From Siderastrea radians (Eukaryota > Cnidaria > Anthozoa > Scleractinia > Rhizangiidae), in contig OZ024890.1 in assembly GCA_964017195.1 (NCBI GenBank), forward strand, positions 70,981,376 through 71,045,375: a stretch of DNA of 64,000 nucleotides, read 5' to 3'. This document shows positions 1-20,245 of the stretch, piece after piece (the first letter of the stretch is position 1; each line of letters starts with the position of its first letter). The translations under genes and the position numbers were made by a program. A model generated the notes under the pieces. That model ran no database searches. It worked only from the letters and a program-made list of their open reading frames with translations, and had not been told where the DNA came from.

Positions 1-130
1 GATGATGCTGATGACCATGAAGGTGATGATACTGATGATTGTAATGGTGGTGATGATGGTGATGATGATGGTGATGTTGATAGTGATGGTAGCGCTGTGG
101 ATGGTGCACGGGGGATGGTGATGGTGATGG
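1..130. repeat. GAT-rich trinucleotide microsatellite
   Basis: An imperfect run of GATGAT/GATGGT triplets fills the window edge, interrupted by single substitutions. No coding signal is seen. It may extend to the left of the window. Confidence 0.8.
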
Positions 131-2190
131 GGATGTTCCGATGTGTGTTTTTGAATAGTATTGCCGACAACTGTGACAATACATATTATGTGCCTTTCAC
201 CGTCAAATTGATATCCATTTTCAAATCATCCAGTTAAGCCTCCTCACTAATTTTCACTAGCACGTACCTTCGAAATCGACGGAAACCGTATTTTGCGAGT
301 CATTATCGCGAATTTAGGGTTCAAACTTTCCAAATTTTGCAAAACAAAATGGCTTTTAAATTAAATCCTAAAATGCAGCGGTTTTTAGCCTTATTCTATT
401 AACTTGTTTGAATTCTGCAATTAATATGAAAATATTTGCTCCCCAAACCATGCGCGGCTTGGTTCCCGCGCCGATTTTTTGCGCGTTATTCCCAACCGCG
501 GAGCCTTTTCACAGGTTGAGTTAAAATGGTGCTTGAAAAAATTCGACGAACACACACTAATTATATTTCATTTGAATATAATTGGCGTCTAACTTAAGCA
601 ATAAGATTAGATGGAACTGCAATGTGAACGTGACTTCACGAATAATGCCATGGTCGTTACCAAGCGACCAGAATATTTAACAAAAGCTTTATGAGATCGT
701 TTCGGGGAGGAAATGTAATTCTTTAAGAGTTTGATGTACATGGGCCGGTTTAACTAATTAATAACAATGTAAGTCAACGCCTTCAGAAAATTGGCGGTAT
801 TTGGCGCCTGAAAGGGCGATTCGGTGGCGTTGTTTTAATTTGTTATACGTATTGAATTTATGACTTCAAAGACAACTGTTCCGGGCTTTCAATATCTCTT
901 CTCCCGAGGTTTACTTCACAGTGCTGAAAATAATTTTAGTTATGGTTTTGATCTACTTTGAACTATTTTTAACACACGGCACGCGAGTAATTAATTAAAT
1001 TGGACCCTAAAACAGAAGCACTTTATATCAAAGACTTCTTTTTCTTTCCATCGGTGGGTTAGAATTTGCAAATAGTTTTGCAAAATTGGTTGGAGTTTGG
1101 GAGAAGGTTCTCGCCATTACTGTAGGCTGTGTTTTCTGTATATATCAGTTATGAAAAGCAAGGCGGGTATTGCTATTTTCTGTATCAGTATTAATTTTTG
1201 CCCATTTAATTTTTTATTACCTTAAATGATTCGATTATAATTTAGCCAACATACACTGATAACTCTTGGTGGCAATGCTAAAATTCTGCTGTTTATTATG
1301 TGTAAGACAGTTCTCCACTTAATCAGCCATCAAAAAGGTTATTATTGTTTTCTTTACTGGGAATATTAACGAACGAACATTTTCATACAATTGGAAAATG
1401 TATGAAGCACTATTCACGATGCAAAATCAAATGATGGAGGCCAAATGTTTATCTAGTTGGGTGAAGATGGATGAAGATACAGTATTTGATTGTTAATCCG
1501 GTCCTTAATACAGCGTAACCTAGCAACCAAGTTGAGTTGAACAGTTTAGAAAGGGTGCTTGACTTGGAGGGTTTGATCGGCCTTCAATTGGTCTAAATTT
1601 TAACAGCTTTCCAATAAATGGAAAGACTTTCCACCGTTAATCATTAACGTAAGTAAACCACCAGTAGACGAATTGATAAATTCAACAAGAAAACGACGGC
1701 ATTTCCTTGAACGGTGTCAAGGATCAAATGAATAAGCTGTCAACGTCAAATTGCTCTATATCCTCTGACCTTGAGGCCTTCTCTGATCGCTTCTACTGTC
1801 AAAAAACTCGCCGGTCAACTGAATGTGGGTAAATAGTAGGCTAAATCGGCAATCTTTTAAATATTTTTAAATCAGTTTATTCCGCCCTTTCAAATATAAC
1901 TTTTTTCTTTGTAAATTTCCTTTCTTCGTCAGACGACACCATTTCCTCCGCTGTAGACTAAGGTAGATGGGAATAAAAAGTCCTTATTTTGCATTTGGAA
2001 TAAATGTGCTTTATTCATGGCGAGCATTTTGAACGGTGTTTTATTACTTCCCAGTCCAAAATATCAACTGAAAGCTTCTTTTTGGTATCAATTTCAAAAA
2101 AATTTGACGAGATAATATCTTCCCAGTTTATTTAATAGACTTTTTCAAGAACCATTAGGTAAACAGTCACACACACAAACAAACGAAAGA
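131..2190. other. noncoding, AT-rich, no gene seen
   Basis: All reading frames are short and broken. I see no splice-flanked open blocks, RNA gene or clear transposon ends. It is best read as intergenic DNA, or as an intron of a gene lying to the left. Confidence 0.5.
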
Positions 2191-2366
2191 CAGTGGAACC
2201 TCGGCATAACGAACCCTCTATATAACGAGCTCTTCGGTATAACGAACGATATTTTTCAGCCTGGTAATAGCGTAATGTATGGATAAAACCTCGGCATAAC
2301 GAACCCTCGATATAACGAACCAATTTCCCCAGTCCCTTGGCACTTCGTTAAATCGAAGTTCCACTG
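2191..2366. mobile_element. pogo/Tc1-mariner-like MITE (176 bp)
   Basis: The element begins CAGTGGAACCTCGGCATAAC and ends in the near inverted complement GATTTAACGAAGTTCCACTG order, giving terminal inverted repeats of about 23 bp. The inside repeats the phrase TATAACGAAC several times. The right flank is TA and the left flank is GA, so a TA target duplication is only half preserved. It has no coding capacity. The CAGTGGAAC end and TA-type target fit non-autonomous pogo/Tc1-mariner elements. Confidence 0.65.
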
Positions 2367-4314
2367 TATGACCAGTTGAAAAAACAACGACAAAAAAAAA
2401 CAACAACAACAAAAACAACAACAAAAATAAAAACGAAAAAACATACTGTTAGCTGCCCCTCTCTGGATAGGCGAGGGGGTGCGCCAAAACTAAGCATTCT
2501 CGTCCCTAGAGCTTCTTTACCTAATCCTGGCCGCTTTACCTAATCCTGGGCACGAGGACCGTTGGTTCTCGTGCCCAGTTGGTGGCGGCTAAGAGTGCCA
2601 AGCGGCTCTGTGGACGAGAATGGAAAACTAAGCCGAACGAAAAAGCCTCCTTCCCAGTCTCTTCTCGTTTTTTCTCCTCGTTCCAGTCTCGCCAGGCTGT
2701 TGACGGTTCGCGCTCTGGACTATCCAGAAAGGGACTGCTAGCAGTGCAAAACAAAAACGAAAACAAAACAAAACAAATATAACAAGCTAGCTAGTTTTTA
2801 ACCAGATTGAAATAATTAAAATTCAAGTGCTACTTGAAGCTCAAAGCAAGAGACGTTTAATTTTTTGTTTTTGCTTTGTTATTATTACTCACTAGCTACA
2901 GTCATGAATTTAGTTGTCAACTGGTGATACTTCCCCCTTCGCACATCCACCTTTCTGGTGACATCGCCATTGCTGCGGCAGACAGTGGTTTGGCAGTGAA
3001 CTGAGGATGTCATATAAAGCTGTAACTGTTTAATTCAGAGTGGTCATCTGAGCCAATTGAAGACGACCTAACCACCTGCTGATTTTATACCAAAAGGCAG
3101 CTTCTTCTTCCTAAGTTATCTGAATGTTTGTCGAGCAGACTGGCGCCCCTACCCACTGCGCTTATCTTCACTGATAACAAATAATAAATTTTGTGTCTTA
3201 TAAGAATATTGGCTTGTGGAATAAACCACGCCAATGACTGACCCTGGAACAAAGGATGGCATCTAGGGTAACTCACAACTCTAACCGCACCCTAACAACA
3301 CAACAATTAAGGCGGCAGTTAAAAAGAACTTGGAGCATGCATACTGCTTATATCGAACTTTAACGGTAATTTTGCACTTTTTCTTTGCACCAAGAAGTTC
3401 AATTCTCTATTTGTTCGGTTGCTCTGTAACTAGTACATAACCTGATAACGGAATCATGAACCCATAAGACAGTCCTTGGCCATGGAGTTGTTGTTTAATG
3501 TTGATCTTAATTACTTTCTCAAGCGAAAAATGTAGTCTAACTTGTAGTTTAATATATTGTTAGCCAGTTTACCGTGCTCTCGACAAACCTGATGAAAAGT
3601 GATCGACACATTCAACAACCAACATCACTGAGAAGTACGTTTGCACGAGAACAAGAGGCAGGGGGTACACTTAAACAGAATGGTGCAACTGAAAGGTATA
3701 ACTTTATTGCGTGGCGGAATGTATTGATGAAATGGGCAGATCTGCTTCATTGACACGCTAGTTATTTTCTTTGTGGTTGGTCACATGCTGGTGTTAAACT
3801 CCTTGTTCAACCGCCGTTTATTTACTAAAACGCTAATTACTTCTGTAATCAAGGCGGTTTTACCGATTTGCATAACCTTTAGTCAAACACTTTTAAAACT
3901 TCCGAATCGGAAAGGAACTTTGAAAGTTCATTTGGTTAATTAACAAAGCAGGATTAGGTAAACTTACTTAAAGTTCCCTCTCCTTCATCTGTTTCCATTT
4001 CATGGCTAAACACTTTTCAATGCCACGAAATGCAAGAATTATAAGTACAAAAGCTTTATTCTCAAGCCAAACGTCTTAACAAGTAAACCTTATAGCTCAT
4101 TCAAAAGAGTTTTCTTTACAATGCCATAATAAGTTCAAGTTCATTATCTTTGAGACCGCTCCGCGATTTCCATAATAAAAGACTCACTGGAGCGATTTAA
4201 GGAAGAATCGATCACTTGCATCACTATGTACTTGTTCAAGTGTCGATCATTTTCAGGCACAACAAGATGAAAGCGCTAAGTATTTGCACCGCTATAGCAG
4301 AGCTGCTCCAATAG
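2367..4314. other. noncoding upstream region of the ankyrin gene
   Basis: Holds a CAA/AAAAC-rich stretch near 2395-2440 and no convincing exon. The last few hundred bases presumably contain the promoter and 5' UTR of the ankyrin gene, but no distinct TATA box was recognised. Confidence 0.4.
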
Positions 4315-5244
4315 ATGCACTTGACTAAAGCATCTCACGCGATGGCACAGGGTCCAAGGCGTAAAAGCGTGGTGGACTTATTAAAGCAAGCTATCGAACA
4401 GAATGACTTAGCACAGCTCAAATTTGCTTTGAGGTACCACCGAGCAAAGATCAATGAGCAGGACGACGAAGGGGTGACAGTTTTACATCAAAGCTGCCTT
4501 TCTGGACAACTGGACATTGTCCGACTGTTAGTGGAGAACGGAGCTGAGTTGGAGCTGCGAGACGACCGTGGCTGGACGTGTCTGCATTACGCTGCGTACG
4601 GTGGACACGTCGATGTTGTCAACTTTTTGATCAATTCGTGCGTTGACGTCACGGCCATGTCTCTTGAAGGCAAACTCGCAATTGACGTCGCAAAAGGTGA
4701 AGGCATCGTCTTTCTTTTGGCTTCAGCTATCCTAAGAGCAGGTAAAGAACATTTGCTTCTCCGTTACATGGATGGTTCAACGTCAAGCTTGCATAGCTTG
4801 CAATCTATCGACGAGGATGGACAAGAATGGCATCCAATCCAAGGATCAAAGTCTGAGGAAGTCTTACGCGCAAGTCAAAAGTTTTTGGCGCAGAGCTTCG
4901 GCGCTTACTTAGACGACAAGTTTAACTTAAACGCAAGCTTCGACAAGAGTACAGAGTCTGAAAAGTCAATTGAACTTCCCAATAAACCAAACGAAACAAG
5001 AAAAACGTCTTGCCCTGACAGCAATGATGCTCAAGAGTTTGCACCATTCAAAAGAGCTCGCTTAAACAGCTTTAACTCATCCTTCTCTCGGGACGTCTTA
5101 AAGCGTTCTGCAGTAAGTGAAACAAATTTGACGGAGGAGCAGATAAATGGGTACCAAAAAGAGAAAGGAACTGACATCAACAGAGTTCCGAACTTTTCTG
5201 ATCTCAACAACGTCAACTCAGAAACATGGATTTATTCGCAGTAA
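4315..5244 (+). CDS. ankyrin-repeat protein, NRARP/PPP1R27-like repeats, 309 aa
   Basis: Intronless open frame. After a short N-terminal helix-like segment (residues 17-45), two good ankyrin repeats follow: about 53-85 (GVTVLHQSCLSGQLDIVRLL) and 86-118 (GWTCLHYAAYGGHVDVVNFL), then a partial third at about 119-135. The rest (140-309) is polar, rich in Ser/Asn/Lys and probably disordered. The two-repeat block resembles the NOTCH-regulated ankyrin protein NRARP and the phosphatase regulators PPP1R27/PPP1R16. No clear RVxF phosphatase-docking motif is visible, so the PP1 link is weak. An alternative start is Met10 (4342), which has an equally plausible context. The role is probably scaffolding through the ankyrin surface, with the partner unknown. 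The end of the gene overlaps a degenerate tandem repeat. Confidence 0.75.
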   Translation: MHLTKASHAMAQGPRRKSVVDLLKQAIEQNDLAQLKFALRYHRAKINEQDDEGVTVLHQSCLSGQLDIVRLLVENGAELELRDDRGWTCLHYAAYGGHVDVVNFLINSCVDVTAMSLEGKLAIDVAKGEGIVFLLASAILRAGKEHLLLRYMDGSTSSLHSLQSIDEDGQEWHPIQGSKSEEVLRASQKFLAQSFGAYLDDKFNLNASFDKSTESEKSIELPNKPNETRKTSCPDSNDAQEFAPFKRARLNSFNSSFSRDVLKRSAVSETNLTEEQINGYQKEKGTDINRVPNFSDLNNVNSETWIYSQ

Positions 5245-5470
5245 AGTATAACTACTAGAGGGCACATTGAAGTCTATAAAGTTCAAGACTTTTCTGATGT
5301 CAACAATTCATTTCGGAAATATGGATTTATTTTCACTGACATTACCCTAGAAGGCACATTAAAGTCTACATGAGCAGGAGCATATCTAACTTTGATTTCA
5401 ACTTTGAAAAATGGATTTATTCCCAATGAGATTATACCAGTGGACACAGCAGGCCTAGAGACAAATGACG
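5196..5470 (+). repeat. three degenerate tandem copies spanning the end of the ankyrin gene and its 3' UTR
   Basis: The phrase TTTTCTGAT-TCAACAA...AAATATGGATTTATT...GGCACATT-AAGTCTA occurs from about 5196 (inside the last codons and across the stop), again from about 5289, and more diverged from about 5390. The period is about 95 bp. The last coding stretch and the stop region were therefore duplicated, and the extra copies now lie in the 3' UTR. Confidence 0.7.
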
Positions 5471-6106
5471 ACAATTTACCACAAATTTACGATTCATAAG
5501 TACAGAGAACACTGCATCGCAGCATGAATGGCCGGCACAAGTGTTTATCGTCCAAGAACCGTGTTGATTACATCCGGATAATCGAGCTCAAAGCATGCCG
5601 CGTAATCATCATTTCTGACAACATTGTTTTCGTTTATTAGTCCTTTTTTACATAGCACCATATCTCATCTTGAGTTTAGGTTTATGGGTTTATCTTAACG
5701 CCTGATTTGTTTTAATTAGTTAATCAATAGCTATGCTTAATCGCTAAATTTTGATGGATTTGTTAGACACAAAATAGTCGTTGTATTTCTATATCTTAAA
5801 GACAAAATAATAGTCGTATTAATAAACAAAAGCCCAGTTTGTTCGTAGATAATGCCCCTGGACAACATTTTTGTGCGACCAGAAACTATAGTGAAGATCG
5901 AATTATCAACATCCAAACCCTTTCACTACCAAGAGAGAGGGAAACAAGTTACTCAAAACTTATTTTGTAAAATTTCGCCGGAAAAACTAAATAAACGAAC
6001 ATTATGTATATCATACAAAAGTACTGCTCGGTATACGTAACTTTCATCTGGATGGCCACACTTGTCGATTTTATCCCCAAACCCACTTTTCAAACAGTGG
6101 TCCCTG

Positions 6107-6333
6107 CAGCCTGCGTAGCAAGCGTTTCCGTGGGGCCGTTCAGAGTAAAAAAAGACGAAAGAAAGGTAGTTTTGAAGTTTTAGCCGCGCGAAAAATGGGG
6201 CGAGAGCAATTTGCCGGCTTCCTCTCTTATTTTTTGCTCTCGCCGCATTTATCGCGCGGCTAAGACTTCGAAAATCCCGTTCATCGGACTTTTTTGCTCT
6301 GAAACCCCACAGAAACACTTGCTACGCAGGCTA
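6107..6333. mobile_element. Mutator-like MITE with 9-bp target duplication (227 bp)
   Basis: The left end reads CAGCCTGCGTAGCAAGCGTT and the right end carries the inverted complement CACTTGCTACGCAGGCTA. The flanks 6098-6106 and 6334-6342 are both TGGTCCCTG, a perfect 9-bp target duplication. A 9-bp TSD is the hallmark length of Mutator-like elements. The inside encodes nothing recognisable. The ends match those of the larger element at 29934-31121. Confidence 0.8.
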
Positions 6334-6910
6334 TGGTCCCTGTCGACATGGTTTCTCTAATTCAGTGAACGTAACAATGTTTAACCCTTTCCCACCCGCC
6401 TTTTTTACTCAGAAAAACGCATTTTTTACCGTTAAAGCGGTTTTTTAAGTGCTGTGTTGCCAAATGCCACTAATCTTTGCTACAAAAGCGTTTTTTTACA
6501 CTTTAGGTAGATTTTGAGTCAGCTTCTGTTGTAAATTGTACAATATTTTGCTTCCACGCATGCGCATGTGCATTTCCAATTTTTTCGCGCTTCTTTTGCT
6601 TTCCTTTTTCTCTCCCTTTCTTTTCTCTTTATCTTCTACCCTTTATCCCCTTTCCATCCACTGGAAAAGTTTTGGCCTCAGCCCTTCTAAAAACCTGGAA
6701 ATCGAACATTGATCAACCGAGGTGACTTGGCCTATTTTACCACCATCTTTGCACCCAAAATTGGCCACCTTTTTTCCGGTATAGCACTGCCAGAATTTTG
6801 TCGATATTCAAAATGGACACACGTATGGATGTATCTGTCCTTGCTGTGTTAGCTGCTTATCAAAACAATCTGTTGACGTCAAAAATGATGACATCACAAG
6901 TGGTTCAATA

Positions 6911-7276
6911 GGGACTTTAAGCAACGACGACAGCAACGTAAGGAAAACGTCATTTAAATTGTGTATTTCGGTTCTTTTATTCTAGTTCGCGATTATTCCA
7001 TCTCGTATAACCTGCCTAATGTGGCCGAACTGTCCGTGAGCCAAATTCGTAGAAACGGCACTCAAGTTCAGGAAGAGATTATAAAATTCACAGTCGTGTG
7101 TTCCCGTTCTACCTAGAACCTTAAAACTGGTCATTTCACGTTGTTGTTTTGCAGAGCACGACAAAGAAATGTACCAGAATGTGTAATGCACGTGTGGAGC
7201 CATTGTTTTGCTCATTAAAGCCTATTGTTTTTTGACGTTCTCGTTGCCGTCGCCGTCGTGGTTGCTTAGACTCCCC
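6911..7276. mobile_element. foldback MITE with GACGACGGC-rich ends
   Basis: GGGACTTTAAGCAACGACGA at the left is mirrored by the complement of CGTCGTGGTTGCTTAGACTCCCC at the right, giving imperfect inverted repeats of about 45-50 bp. The inside is noncoding. No clear target duplication was found. Confidence 0.6.
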
Positions 7277-7725
7277 ATTTAATGTCTCCGTGTCGAAAAC
7301 GTCCCAAAAATAAGACTCTTGGCGGGAAAGAGTTGAAAAAAGGAGAGATCGAAGGAAAAGGAAAGTCAAACTAGCTACCTTAGTTGAGGAATATGTAACA
7401 TAGCAATGGAATGACCAAAAAAAGTGCGAGCGAACTGAAATAAATATTACTATTGCTACAACTTTCTAGATTTTCTATGCTCACAGACTCGCTGATCACT
7501 CATGAAATTATTAGTAATATTCAAAGCGGCTCAGTGTTTATCCACATGTCCAGGTGAACAACACTTGCTCAAGAACTAACCAGCTCATCAAGTGTTTCTT
7601 ACGCCGACCTATTATAATCTGAAATCCCGTCTAAAGCGAAAGAAAAAGAACAAACCAACTAAAATAATTTGTAAGCTCTCAGCCGAGCCAGTTGAACCGG
7701 CTGTCAAGGAAAGTCGACCCGCGCC

Positions 7726-15788
<8,063 letters not shown>

Positions 15789-15789
15789 A

Positions 15790-15795
15790 AATAAA
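15790..15795 (+). terminator. AATAAA polyadenylation signal of the protease gene
   Basis: AATAAA starts two bases after the distal TAA (15786-15788). This very close spacing suggests that the distal stop is the ancestral end of the gene. Confidence 0.6.
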
Positions 15796-16146
15796 GAGTA
15801 CTGCGTCCATCAAATATGCTTACTTGTAGTTTTGTTTAGCTATCAGAGTGAAATAAAAATTCCAAAGTACATGCAGGTTGTTAATCAGTTTGTTGCACCA
15901 ACCTAAAAAGAAATTACTATTGCATCGTCCGCATCTATGAGTGTTCAGAGGTATTCAGTATTTGAACCGACCCTTGTGTGAATAACGGCATTCGACGATG
16001 AACAATAAAAAGGCTCATTCGCGTTCCTTCATTAACCAAGTAATTTCCAAGGCTTCTATCGAGGCTGCTTTCTTGTCAACACCCTAAAAAAATTTCCTGG
16101 CGAAATCTAATGTGTCCTTAGGGATGTGCTACAATGTACAAGAATA

Positions 16147-16327
16147 CAGTGGACCTCTGCTATCTTGTACCCCAGCTATCTCGAATATCCCGCTCTCTCA
16201 AACTGAAAGTCGTTTTCTTTGGATGAGGTTTGCACACTTACTTGTTACTGGCTATCTTAAAACCTCTCTATCTTTAACAATTTTACAGTTTTTCTTGAGA
16301 GTTCGAGTCTTTTGGAGTTATTCACTG
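16147..16327. mobile_element. possible pogo-like MITE (181 bp)
   Basis: It begins CAGTGGACCTCTGCTATCTT and ends GAGTTATTCACTG. It is flanked on both sides by TA (16145-16146 and 16328-16329). The end pair CAGTG/CACTG and TA target fit pogo-type MITEs, but the terminal repeats are short, so the call is tentative. Confidence 0.45.
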
Positions 16328-17080
16328 TAGGTGACGTTTAGATTCAGGTACTTAAAGCTTTTTTTCGTTGGATATCCGTTTGGAAGTAAATAACCGTTAA
16401 CCATCAGAAGTGAGTAACTGTTAGTCTGAAGTTTTATCAGGGCGAAATTCGGTTTAACAAGATAATTATTTCCGGCATTGTTTCACACGCATTTCGAGCT
16501 CGCAAAAATATCGATACAAGTTTCAAGGCTCATGCTTTTTGCATTTGACTTCCTTTATACCAGTTAGCTTGTGTAACAATGAGTCATATAATGGTTTGAA
16601 ATTGTCAACAGGGGACATAATTTTACACAATTCTGGTTGAGTCAAAACTAAGAGCATTTTCTTAGTTATACAAAATGTTCTTGTGTAAAATGGTCTAGCT
16701 TAGAACTCCAAATGGAAGCTATGAAAGAGAAAGGAGAACAAAATGTAATCAGTTTATAATGGTTTTTGCTAAACATGAGGGAAAACATGTAAGAAAGCGG
16801 GGCGATTTTTGCAAGTTGCAATCCGTTTTCATCCTGCTGTCTGTGGCCAAAGGCAATTTTCTACAGTTTAGTGCACTAAAGGAGAACTAAAACTGGACCA
16901 TTATTTCGGGTTTCCATCAATACAAGCATGCAAGCATGTCTTGTTTTCCCTTTCAGCGTCTGTGACGACAAGTTCATGAAAACAATTATCTTCATCTCTT
17001 TTAGATAGAAAAAAGCATTAGATTTTTTGGTTTTTATGAACTGAGTTAATGAGGTAAAATTAGCCAACGTAAAGAAATAA

Positions 17081-17111
17081 GCTGGCGTTTCGAAGGTTAG
17101 CCCTTCGTCAG
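17081..17111 (-). ncRNA. Penelope-type terminal motif resembling a hammerhead ribozyme core
   Basis: The minus strand reads CTGACGA, a short hairpin (AGG-GCTAA-CCT), then CGAAAC. This fits the CUGANGA...GAAA core of hammerhead ribozymes. The phrase GACGAAGGGCTAAC...GAAACG is one I know from the ends of Penelope-like retroelements, which are reported to carry hammerhead motifs. Stems I and III are not evident, so this is probably an eroded terminal piece. Confidence 0.4.
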
Positions 17112-17410
17112 ACCGAGTTGAAAAAACGATACCTCATCAACTCAGTTGATGTATCCCAATTTTTGGGGTTAATTTCCCCACCCTTAAATGATTTTTTTCT
17201 TTTACTTTAATAACTCTCAGTAATGCCTAATCAACTTTACTAGTTCCTCCTTTACTAAAAAATAAAGCGGGAGATCAATTCTACCAAAGGCACTTCATAA
17301 TAAAACACATACTTGTATCATCAACATTTCCCTTTGAAGTGTTTAATTCTTCGATAAAGCTAGGTTCTTTCAGGTAATTTTGACGGTTCATTGACACAAC
17401 GCTGAATTAG

Positions 17411-18893
17411 AAAAATTCAAGGTCTTAAACGTGAACTGGTTATGCGTAGTGTGGACCGAAACAACGTCATCACCAATAGCGTCTGGTAAGATCTTCACCA
17501 GGGCAACTGAGAGTTACTCCCGTACCATTATAACTTGGAATTCGGTTTCTAACTTGCCAAGTTTGTTTGCCAGGGTTGAGAGATTGTCAGTTGAGGCCGA
17601 GGTTTCGCTATTTGACGAGTTATTCGGATATTAAACTGAAATTAACAGTGCTAGGGTACTCGCTCGGCCAACTGCCAAGAGGACCAGGACTCTGTTGTGG
17701 ACAACTTCCTTCTTTACTAGCTTACTGCTCTCTTCCACACCTTATTCCAACTAATCTTAACTAAATTCCACAAACTCCTGGCAACAATGCAGCTTCGTTT
17801 ATGTTGTGCCTTTTGAAACATTTTTGCAACTTCAGTCAAGGAAGACCGGACGGTGCCTTTACAAGATAACGGTCAAGGAATGTAAAGGAACAACAGCTGG
17901 GTTCAAAGTGCCATTTGGTGAAGAAAATAGGTAACGTTTGGCCAATCGAGTTGTCCTTGAACTCAGTGTTCAAGAAGGCCTTGACCAACGCTCACAGGAA
18001 ATCGCAAACCTGTGCACAGCACTCCTTAAGTTACGTAGACAAACATGAGAACTTTCACGGAGGGATGAACTTAAAATACACTCACAAACAGCACTACCAA
18101 AACAAATTCCAAACCTTAAAAAAAAATACTAAATCAATGCACTAAAATTAGTTATGCAACATGTCCCCTTGTTAGATTGGGCATCGTCCTTGAAGCTTAA
18201 AATTAGCAAGTGCTCGATCAGATGTCAAAAGAAAGCTAAAAGAACCAAAACATACAAAACGTGAACAAGAACCTATTAAAAGATATTTTCAAAAATAGTT
18301 TGACAAAATTCTTAAAACAGAAAGGTCAAATCCTGAAAATAAACAAATCTTAAACATTTAACTAAACATGTCGCAATTATCGAAAATATTTGGATGTAAA
18401 GAAACAAATCCTTCAAAAGTGCCTGTTGGATTGAGTTGATGAAATTTATACAAACAAAAGAAAGCGAGAGTGGCGTACCTTGAATCATACATTAGACAAA
18501 TCAAATATAAGAAATCTACTTTAGTACAAGAACAATAATATTTTAAGACAACATCTTTACGAAACAAAGACTTTCTAAGCATTTTTAATTTCTCTTTTTT
18601 AAAATTATTATTTAAAAAATTTTCTCGGAATTGATTTTCTTGGCTCGAGTTTCTTGTATTTTAAAAATATTCTTTTAAAAAAACTTTCTTTAGTCCCGGG
18701 TTTAGTAGATCGTTTAGCAAATGAAAGCACGCCCTCAGGGGAAATAGAAGAAATACAAGACAAATTAATCAAAGCAAAACAAGAGATGAACGCAACTGCC
18801 ATGCAGTTTGTAGCACACCTTTTGGTGAAATCTGCGTTAGAACCAGCGAGTAATAATGTACCACAAATTAATCAGCGGAGGGCTTTGAAATAG
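17411..18893 (+). CDS. possible small multi-exon gene, fragments only
   Basis: Three open blocks are flanked by splice-like sites. They are 17411-17485, 17841-17930 (contains GRCLYKITVKECKGTTAGF with two Cys) and 18694-18893 (VPGLVDRLANESTPSGEIEE onwards, helix-like, ending at TAG). The first two join in phase to give SVWKTGRC. The third does not join in phase with the second, so an exon is missing or the model is wrong. No start exon was found and no family recognised. They could be unrelated pieces or an eroded gene. Confidence 0.25.
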
Positions 18894-20245
18894 CTAGCCC
18901 TTCTGCCGCCAAAACAAGACAAAAATATGGTCACCTTTCTAATTACTTTTTTTCATTTTATTTTTAAAACTAACCGTTGGTTTTTGTCTTACTCTTGTTC
19001 AAAAGTGGTTTATACAATCAAATTCATGTAGAAAGGAAATGCCAAAAAGTATGTTTTTTAAAATAATCGAAATATAACCAACATTTGTCAAAACTGTTTT
19101 TCGCCTGTCGTCCAAAAACTACGATGTCACGGACGTTTTAAAAAGAAAGTAATTAAAAACAGGATATATCAAGAGACCGAAAGCCGGCTGATCCAGTCCA
19201 TTTGTTTTGAAGTAATTAATATTACGGTGACCCCAGGGTGACCTCCCTAATTTTCTCTGACTATCTGCTCAAATTTTCTTAATGTGAGACTATTGATGCA
19301 TTCTCTTTTCAAAAAAGATTCAGCTCAAGAATGTGAACAGATCAACCTATATTAGGTGGTTCAGATGTCCCCTTAAGATTCCCTAAAACGATATGGTAAA
19401 ATGGAATAAACGACTTCTTTCGGCGGATGTCTCAAATTGTGTCAGAGCGTTCTTTCTTTTGGCCCGGGGAAAAAGTCAAAAATTAATGGCAAAGCAATTA
19501 AATAGCTATAAAAGCGGCTGGAATGTTCCATTTCTTTCCAAGTTCTAGTTTTCATGTCATACAATATACAATTTCGCCACCGGTGATTTATCACATTGTA
19601 ATTGTTTAAGTCTGGCATGAAAAGGCCCCATGAATCGGACTTCCTGATTCAACACCCTTTAACGCTCTTGAATTTAGATTGACAAACGCATTTGTGCACC
19701 CTGCTTTGAAAGATGATGAATGGTGTTGAAAAAAGAATGATTTTTCAGGATGATTGTACATTCGTTCAACAACTTTGTATCAAGCAATGTGGGATGATGC
19801 TCATTTTGTTTAACCTTTGCTTAACTTCAGACCGACAGCTTAACCGAAATAATTTTGAGAACGAGAATTAATGGTCAACTAAAACACTACATAATTATCT
19901 TCATTTTTTTCAGAAATCAAAATGGCAAGTGCAAATAGACGGACTGGTGTTTCCAGAATTTCGCAATACTGAAAAATTTGGGATACGCAGCTGACTTTTA
20001 TTTCCTGGCAGCCAATTTACAAGATCTTCGACTTGCTTTTACAAACCGTTATAGCGAGTGGCGCCAGTAAGTCTCAATTGGAATAAATGGTATATAAAAT
20101 TGATAAATGGTAAACCAAACATCGTTTGACTACTAACATCTGCCTTCCTTATCCTTTAAAAGTCCAGCGAACATTTCAAAAACACACCTTTTCACTCAGC
20201 ATCCTTTTCGAACGTTTGATACGGGCCCAAAGCTAACTCACAGGG
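18894..20245. other. noncoding region upstream of the GPCR gene
   Basis: No convincing exon or repeat ends were seen. A polypyrimidine-CAG acceptor-like site lies near 19914 and another AG at about 20244, so a spliced 5' UTR for the GPCR is possible. Confidence 0.35.

Larger units (their letters stand above)
15796..17410. other. intergenic, MITE and Penelope-type remnants, no gene seen
   Basis: Apart from the repeat elements listed separately, this stretch shows only short broken frames. Confidence 0.45.

Noticed and set aside
5953..6318. 121-residue frame on the minus strand
   Set aside because: Runs through the 227-bp Mutator-like MITE and flank with no protein-like composition.
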